DNA of 64,000 bases from the NCBI RefSeq assembly GCF_002210165.1, contig NZ_AQQP01000001.1, positions 62,001-126,000 on the forward strand, written 5' to 3'. Source of the stretch: Phaeobacter sp. 22II1-1F12B. Its GTDB lineage: Bacteria > Pseudomonadota > Alphaproteobacteria > Rhodobacterales > Rhodobacteraceae. The number at the start of each line of letters is the position of its first letter. The stretch's first letter is position 1. Of the stretch, positions 59,132 through 64,000 are shown one piece after another. Below the pieces are notes generated by a model. That model was not told the DNA's origin, made no database searches, and was given only the letters and a program-made list of their open reading frames with translations. Both the position numbers and the translations under genes were made by a program.

Positions 59132-59973
59132 TGGAAGAAGTACTTGGGACTGAAATCTGGAACGGCACCACCGTAGGTGACGTTCTGACACTTGATTTTC
59201 TGGCGTCAATTGCGGGATCGGTGCTTTCTGCCATCGTGATCCTGATCATTGGCTGGTTCATTGCCTCGTGGGCGCATACCCGCATCCGCAAGATCGGCGA
59301 ACGCTATGCGCATCTTGATGTAACCCTGTTCGATTTCTTCGGATCGATCCTGCGTTACACGATCCTCGCCTTCACGTTCATCTTCGTGCTGAACACATTC
59401 GGCGTGCAGACGACCTCGATCGTGGCCGCTGTCGGTGCTGCCGGTCTTGCCATCGGTCTGGCCTTGCAGGGCACGCTGTCGAACGTGGCGGCGGGTGTGA
59501 TGTTGATCTTTTTCCGCCCGATCAAGACCGGCGATTTCGTCGAGATCAACGGCCAGATGGGGACGGTCAAGACGATCACCCTTAATTATACGGAACTGGC
59601 GAGCCTTGGGAATTTCCAGATCATCGTGCCGAACTCGGAAGTCTGGGGTAGCACCATCGTCAACTATTCGATCTACCCGACCCGCCGGGCCGAATGGACG
59701 TTCGGTGTTGGTTATGGCGCCGATCTGAAGCAGGCCGAAGCAGTGATCCGCGAGATCATCATGGGTGACGAGCGGACCCACGAAACCCCCGAGATGTTCC
59801 TGCAAGTGAACAACCTTGGCGATTTCTCGGTCGATTTCCTGGCCCGTGCCTGGTGCGACAGCGCGGTGTATTTCCAGTATCAGGCCGATATCAAGCGCAA
59901 GGTCAAAGAGGCACTGGATTCCGCCGGGGTCGATATTCCGTTCCCGACGAGAACGATCATTCAGGACAGCTGA
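59131..59973 (+). CDS. Small-conductance mechanosensitive channel (MscS)
   Basis: 280 residues, the size of E. coli MscS. Three membrane helices precede the pore motif VGAAGLAIGLALQGTLSNVA (residues about 100-120), the RPIKTGDFVEINGQMGTVKT beta domain follows, and the C-terminal alpha/beta vestibule ends with PFPTRTIIQDS. It opens on membrane tension. The ATG at 59131 overlaps the phhB stop by one base. A bidirectional terminator at 59994 ends the operon. Second MscS of the window. Confidence 0.95.
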   Translation: MEEVLGTEIWNGTTVGDVLTLDFLASIAGSVLSAIVILIIGWFIASWAHTRIRKIGERYAHLDVTLFDFFGSILRYTILAFTFIFVLNTFGVQTTSIVAAVGAAGLAIGLALQGTLSNVAAGVMLIFFRPIKTGDFVEINGQMGTVKTITLNYTELASLGNFQIIVPNSEVWGSTIVNYSIYPTRRAEWTFGVGYGADLKQAEAVIREIIMGDERTHETPEMFLQVNNLGDFSVDFLARAWCDSAVYFQYQADIKRKVKEALDSAGVDIPFPTRTIIQDS

Positions 59974-59993
59974 GATACGCTGTCGCAAACACG

Positions 59994-60024
59994 AAAGGCG
60001 CGCCCCGAGGGACGCGCCTTTTTC
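59994..60024. terminator. Bidirectional Rho-independent terminator
   Basis: AAAGGCGCG pairs with CGCGCCTTT over an 11-base centre, with TTTTTC after it on the plus strand, between the convergent mscS and peroxiredoxin genes. Confidence 0.8.
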
Positions 60025-60032
60025 ATTTGCAG

Positions 60033-60521
60033 TTACTGCATGGAGTCGAGCAGACCTTCGCCCGCCGAAATTTCGCAGCCGGTGCCGAGTTCCTCGTTCA
60101 GGATGCTGACGGTGCCGTCTTCGACCAGCATGGCGTAGCGCTTTGAGCGGCCCATGAGGCCGACTGCGGCGACGTCAAAGCTCATCCCGATGGCCTTGGT
60201 GAATTCACCGGTTCCGTCTGCCAGCATTGTGATCCCTGCCGAGCCTGCGCCGGTCGCGTCGTCCCATGCTTTCATCACGAAGGGGTCGTTGACGGAGACA
60301 CAGATGATCTCATCGACACCCTTGGAATCGAATTGTTCCTTGGTGCGGATAAAGCTGGGCACATGGGCGGAATGGCAGGTCGGGGTGAACGCGCCAGGCA
60401 CGGCAAAGATCACCACCTTGCGGCCCTTTACCTTGTCGGCCAGCGGGATCTGTTCCGGGCCTTCGGCACCGATCCGGGTCAGCGTTGCATCGGGAAGTTT
60501 GTCGCCTTTGGAAATGGTCAT
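60033..60521 (-). CDS. Peroxiredoxin (Prx5/hybrid type)
   Basis: 162 residues. MTISKGDKLPDATLTRIGAE opens the protein, VPGAFTPTCHSAHVPSFI holds the peroxidatic Cys near residue 49, and ICVSVNDPFVMKAWDDATGA plus GLGRRSKRYA-like VGLMGRSKRYAMLVEDGTVS are typical Prx5. It reduces H2O2 and alkyl hydroperoxides with glutathione or glutaredoxin. I took the start at 60521; a longer minus-strand frame is just unclosed sequence upstream. A second cysteine lies near the C-terminus (GTGCEISAG). Confidence 0.94.
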   Translation of the reverse strand: MTISKGDKLPDATLTRIGAEGPEQIPLADKVKGRKVVIFAVPGAFTPTCHSAHVPSFIRTKEQFDSKGVDEIICVSVNDPFVMKAWDDATGAGSAGITMLADGTGEFTKAIGMSFDVAAVGLMGRSKRYAMLVEDGTVSILNEELGTGCEISAGEGLLDSMQ

Positions 60522-60611
60522 GATGTTTCCCCTGTTGGATTTGCTATTTACCTTGTGGCCCATATAGGGTGCGCCGACAAGATGACGAAGCAGTATCGAA
60601 AGGTCGGGCGC

Positions 60612-61823
60612 ATGACCCATATCGTTGTTATCGGAGCCGGTCAGGCCGGGTCCTCTCTGGTGGCCAAGCTGCGCAAGGACGGGTTTGACGGCGATATCAC
60701 CCTGATCGGGGCGGAACCGGTTGTACCCTATCAGCGCCCGCCGCTGTCCAAGGCCTATCTGCTGGGGGATATGGCGCTTGAGCGGCTGTTTCTGCGGCCC
60801 GAAAGCTTTTACGACGACCAGAAGGTGACGCTGAAGCTGGGACAACCGGTGACCGCCATCGACCGGCACGGAAAAACCGTGCATCTGGGCAACGAGGTGA
60901 TCCCTTATGACCTGTTGGTGCTGACCACCGGATCGGACCCGCGCCGCCTGCCCGCCTCGATTGGCGGCGACTTGGACGGGGTCTTTGTCGTGCGGACGCT
61001 GGCCGATGTCGACGCGATGGCGCCGATGGTGGGCGAAGGCAAACGTGCGCTGATCGTCGGTGGCGGTTATATAGGGCTTGAGGCCGCGGCGGTCGCAACC
61101 AAGCTGGGTGTGCAGGTCACGCTGGTCGAAATGGCCGACCGCATCCTGCAACGAGTCGCCGCGCCCGAGACAAGCGACTTTTTCCGCGATCTCCACACCG
61201 GGCATGGCGTGAAGATCCTCGAGGGCGTCGGGCTGGAAAAGCTGACCGGCGAGAATGGCAAAGTTACGGGGGCGGTGCTGGCCGATGGCACAACGCTCGA
61301 GGTGGATTTCGTGGTTGTGGGCGTCGGTATCGCGCCTTCAACCCAGCTTGCCGAGATGGCCGGCGTGATCCTTGACAACGGGATCAAGACCGATGCGTTT
61401 GGCCGGACCTCGGATGAAAACATCTGGGCCGCCGGGGATTGCGCGTCTTTTCCGTATAAGGGCGGGCGCATCCGGCTGGAAAGCGTGCCCAATGCCATCG
61501 ATCAGGCGGAATGCGTCGCGGGCAACCTGATGGGGGCCGATGTCGAATACGTGCCGCAGCCTTGGTTCTGGTCGGATCAGTATGACGTCAAATTGCAGAT
61601 TGCCGGGCTGAATACGGGCTATGACCGGATCATCACGCGCAAAGGCGACGGCAACTCCGTCTCCTTCTGGTATTTCAAAGGCGATCAATTGCTGGCCGTG
61701 GACGCGATGAACGATGCGCGCAATTACATGATCGGCAAGCGATTGATCGACGCGGGCAAATCGCCCTCGCCCGATGTCATCGCCGACCCCGCGACCGACA
61801 TGAAGGCCCTGTTGAAAGCGTGA
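60612..61823 (+). CDS. FAD-dependent ferredoxin/rhodocoxin-type reductase
   Basis: 403 residues. Dinucleotide folds are at HIVVIGAGQAGSSLVAKLRK and ALIVGGGYIGLEAAAVATKL, with PYQRPPLSKAYLLG and the FAD-binding IWAAGDCASF. The C-terminal domain (PWFWSDQYDVKLQIAGLNTG) is that of ferredoxin reductases of class-I P450 and ring-hydroxylating oxygenase systems. It should pass electrons from NADH to a [2Fe-2S] ferredoxin; none is adjacent. ATG at 60612 has AAGGTCGGGCGC upstream. Its stop overlaps rsmD. Confidence 0.92.
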   Translation: MTHIVVIGAGQAGSSLVAKLRKDGFDGDITLIGAEPVVPYQRPPLSKAYLLGDMALERLFLRPESFYDDQKVTLKLGQPVTAIDRHGKTVHLGNEVIPYDLLVLTTGSDPRRLPASIGGDLDGVFVVRTLADVDAMAPMVGEGKRALIVGGGYIGLEAAAVATKLGVQVTLVEMADRILQRVAAPETSDFFRDLHTGHGVKILEGVGLEKLTGENGKVTGAVLADGTTLEVDFVVVGVGIAPSTQLAEMAGVILDNGIKTDAFGRTSDENIWAAGDCASFPYKGGRIRLESVPNAIDQAECVAGNLMGADVEYVPQPWFWSDQYDVKLQIAGLNTGYDRIITRKGDGNSVSFWYFKGDQLLAVDAMNDARNYMIGKRLIDAGKSPSPDVIADPATDMKALLKA

Positions 61824-62374
61824 GGATCATCGCAGGCAGGTATCGCGGTCGGGCGCTGACCCCGGTGGGCAAGGGCGATGCCGGGGCGCATCTGCGACCG
61901 ACCACCGACCGGGTGCGCGAAAGCCTGTTCTCGGTGCTGATGTCGCTGGACGTGCTCGACGGTGCCAGGGTGCTGGACCTTTTCGCCGGCACCGGGGCGC
62001 TGGGGCTTGAGGCCCTGTCGCGAGGGGCCGAGCATGCGACTTTCGCAGAGAAAGGCCGGGTTGGTCAGGGATTGATCGGCAAGAACATTGCCCTGCTTAG
62101 GGCGAAGGAAAAGACGCGGGTGATCCGGCAGGATGCGACGCGGCTGCCCGATGCCGATGCGCCCTGCGATCTTGTCTTTCTCGATCCGCCCTATGGTCAG
62201 GGGCTAGGGGTAAAGGCGCTGGAGTCGGCGGCCGCCGGTGGATGGATCGCCGACGGCGCGCTGATTGTCTGGGAAGAGAGCACGCCGCAGGAGGCGCCGG
62301 ACGGGTTCAAACTGCATGACCGTCGCAAATACGGCGATACACATGTCACGCTGCTTTGGTACGGCGCGGCCTGA
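61820..62374 (+). CDS. rsmD: 16S rRNA (guanine966-N2)-methyltransferase RsmD
   Basis: 184 residues. MRIIAGRYRGRALTPVGKGD at the start, SAM-binding VLDLFAGTGALGLEALSRGA, catalytic motif IV FLDPPYGQG near residue 118. It methylates G966 of 16S rRNA in the small subunit. The GTG start at 61820 overlaps the reductase stop by 4 bases. It converges with map. Confidence 0.95.
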   Translation: MRIIAGRYRGRALTPVGKGDAGAHLRPTTDRVRESLFSVLMSLDVLDGARVLDLFAGTGALGLEALSRGAEHATFAEKGRVGQGLIGKNIALLRAKEKTRVIRQDATRLPDADAPCDLVFLDPPYGQGLGVKALESAAAGGWIADGALIVWEESTPQEAPDGFKLHDRRKYGDTHVTLLWYGAA

Positions 62375-62395
62375 TCCGGACGCGCCGCCAGCGGT

Positions 62396-63211
62396 TTAAC
62401 CGTAGGTCGGGTGGAACTTGTTACCCGGCGAGTTGGTGAAGATCTCGCAACCGTCCTCGGTGACACCGATTGAATGCTCGAACTGCGCCGACAGCGATTT
62501 GTCGCGGGTCACGGCTGTCCAGTCATCGGCCAGGGTCTTGGTTTCCGGGCGGCCCAGGTTGACCATCGGTTCGATGGTAAAGAACATGCCCGGTTCCAGA
62601 ACGGCGCCATTGCCGGGACGGCCATAGTGCAGCACGTTCGGTGGCGCGTGGAACACGCGGCCCAGCCCGTGACCGCAGAAATCGCGCACGACGCTCATCC
62701 GGTTGGCTTCGACAAAGGTTTGGATCGCGTGGCCGATATCGCCAAAGGTATTGCCCGGCTTGACCACCTCGATCCCGCGCATCAGCGCTTCGTAGGTGAC
62801 GTCGATCAGGCGCTCCGCCTTGCGCGGCAGTTTGCCCGCCACGTACATGCGGCTGGTATCGCCGTACCAACCATCGACGATCACGGTCACGTCGATGTTG
62901 AGAATATCGCCGTCCTTAAGCGTCTTTGGCCCGGGGATGCCATGGCAGACCACGTGGTTCACCGAAATGCAGCTTGCGTGCTGGTAGCCCTTGTAGCCGA
63001 TGGTTGCCGAGGTCGCGCCCGCGTCCTCGACCATCTTTGTGATCAGGCGGTCAAGCTCTTCGGTCGTCTGGCCAACGGTCACATGCTCGGCGATGTCGTC
63101 AAGAATCTGCGCGGCCAGAGCGCCAGCCACGTGCATTCCGGCGAAATCGGCGGTTTCGTAGATCCGGATCCCGTCCTTGGTCAGGCGGCCACGATGTTCG
63201 TTCTTCAACAA
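62396..63211 (-). CDS. map: Methionine aminopeptidase, type I
   Basis: 271 residues. The metal ligands are visible in ILNIDVTVIVDGWYGDTSRM (two Asp), GHGLGRVFHAPP (His), and MFFTIEPMVNLG and QFEHSIGVTEDG (Glu). CISVNHVVCHGIPG supplies the substrate His near residue 90. It removes the start Met from new proteins. The start at 63211 gives normal length. It converges with rsmD and lies near sfsA on the same strand. Confidence 0.96.
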   Translation of the reverse strand: MLKNEHRGRLTKDGIRIYETADFAGMHVAGALAAQILDDIAEHVTVGQTTEELDRLITKMVEDAGATSATIGYKGYQHASCISVNHVVCHGIPGPKTLKDGDILNIDVTVIVDGWYGDTSRMYVAGKLPRKAERLIDVTYEALMRGIEVVKPGNTFGDIGHAIQTFVEANRMSVVRDFCGHGLGRVFHAPPNVLHYGRPGNGAVLEPGMFFTIEPMVNLGRPETKTLADDWTAVTRDKSLSAQFEHSIGVTEDGCEIFTNSPGNKFHPTYG

Positions 63212-63273
63212 GGGCTCTCCATCCTTTTGGATAGTTTCGATTATAACGACCCGTCCTTAAAATCCAATGGTCG

Positions 63274-63978
63274 TCAGGTCACGGCGGCCACAGAGCGACC
63301 AAGCGACACATGTTGAGGCGTGATATCGCAATCGTAGCAAAGAATTTCAACACCCGAGGCACGCGCAGCGGTAAAGGCGGTCGCATAAACTAGGTCGATA
63401 TCGCGGGCCAGATCGAAAGACGTGCAATCGGTGCGCTGGATCAGGTAGAGCATGATCGCGCGGTGTCCCTCGGCCGCCATGTCCGCAAGTTCGGCCAGAT
63501 GCTTGGCACCCCGGGCGGTCACGCTGTCGGGAAATTCGGCAAGTCCCGGCTGTCGCGACAGGGTTACTGATTTGACCTCGACATAGGCATCGGGAATGTC
63601 TGCGCCGGATAACAGGAAATCGATGCGGCTGGATTTGCCGTATTTCACCTCGGGCCGGACGGTATCGTAGGCAGCGAGTTCGGGGATTTCACGCGCCTCG
63701 AGTGCGTGGCGCAGGGCGCGGTTCGGCACGGATGTATCGACGCCGGTGAAATTCCCGTCCTCGTGATCGACCAGACGCCAGCCGTATTTCAGCTTTTTCT
63801 TTGGGTCGTCATTGGGTTCGAGCCAGATTTTCATACCAGGCTCGGCCAGCCCCATCATAGAGCCGGGGTTGGCGCAATGGGCGGTGATCTCGCGCCCGTC
63901 TTCCAACTGGCAATCGGCAAGAAAGCGTTTGTATCGCCGGATCAGCCGGGCCGGAACAAGAGGGGTTTGAAAGCGCAT
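63274..63978 (-). CDS. sfsA: SfsA (sugar fermentation stimulation protein homologue)
   Basis: 234 residues. AHCANPGSMMGLAEPG is the family motif, DFLLSGADIPDAYVEVKSVT carries the PD-(D/E)xK-like acidic residues, and ARGAKHLAELADMAAEGHRA and LCYDCDITPQHV are also conserved. SfsA was found as a DNA-binding factor affecting maltose genes, but the fold is nuclease-like and the role is unclear. Start ATG at 63978 gives MRFQTPLVPARLIRRYKRF. 63 bases before map on the same strand. Confidence 0.93.
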   Translation of the reverse strand: MRFQTPLVPARLIRRYKRFLADCQLEDGREITAHCANPGSMMGLAEPGMKIWLEPNDDPKKKLKYGWRLVDHEDGNFTGVDTSVPNRALRHALEAREIPELAAYDTVRPEVKYGKSSRIDFLLSGADIPDAYVEVKSVTLSRQPGLAEFPDSVTARGAKHLAELADMAAEGHRAIMLYLIQRTDCTSFDLARDIDLVYATAFTAARASGVEILCYDCDITPQHVSLGRSVAAVT

Positions 63979-64000
63979 GAGACGCGGCCTATACCCAGAT

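Overview
This window reads as a stretch of chromosome from a marine-type alphaproteobacterium of the Rhodobacteraceae (Roseobacter group). The basis is the family content: TRAP transporter, glycolate oxidase glcDEF, DUF1523, DUF6638-like, VPLPA-CTERM proteins, a P-II/AmtB pair and OhrR. High G+C, short intergenic gaps, many 1-4 base start/stop overlaps and GTG starts agree with this. It is mostly housekeeping and accessory metabolism. I see no prophage, insertion sequence, CRISPR array, rRNA or plasmid function. One tRNA (Pro, anticodon CGG) is present.

Layout. 1-2.5 kb: end of a TRAP transporter plus an SDR dehydrogenase. 2.7-13.8 kb: tRNA-Pro and a minus-strand block in which leuC, leuD and leuB are separated by unrelated genes (HdeD-type protein, vWA/VPLPA-CTERM protein, membrane protein, secreted nuclease-fold protein, LysR). 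14-18.5 kb: a second VPLPA-CTERM protein, an MscS channel, rsfS-rlmH and small envelope genes. 18.6-22.7 kb: glcDEF. 22.8-25.4 kb: secreted protease pair, a small heat-shock gene with an apparent RNA thermometer, and a PRC-barrel protein with a GGAAC-N16-CGTT promoter. 25.4-30.4 kb: succinate-semialdehyde dehydrogenase, alpha/beta hydrolase, creatinase and the divergent ohr/ohrR pair. 30.5-37.9 kb: a co-directional cluster of unknown function built round a large AAA+ ATPase, interrupted by an A+T-rich HEPN-like gene. 38-43.8 kb: an orphan candidate sRNA, nitronate monooxygenase and a surface set (beta-barrel, glycosyltransferase, sulfotransferase) with two CtrA-type boxes. 44-47.2 kb: smpB, GST, sulfurtransferase, aminotransferase. 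47.4-49.1 kb: glnK-amtB. 49.4-56.3 kb: a bifunctional PBP, mlaC-mlaA and a type I secretion pair. 56.4-64 kb: RidA, GDPD, FemAB-like, phhB, MscS, peroxiredoxin, ferredoxin reductase, rsmD, map, sfsA.

The most noteworthy signals are mostly non-coding: a ROSE-like thermometer before hsp20 (24073-24162), a C-rich three-hairpin candidate sRNA behind an EcfG-like promoter (39027-39130), paired CtrA boxes (40415, 42922), an 11-bp-spaced GTACAC triplet (29289-29316), and a dispersed hairpin/ATTTGAA/AAGAAGG repeat in at least six gaps. Among proteins, the AAA+ cluster at 30473-37917 is the best candidate for an undescribed system. All family calls come from reading sequence without database searches.
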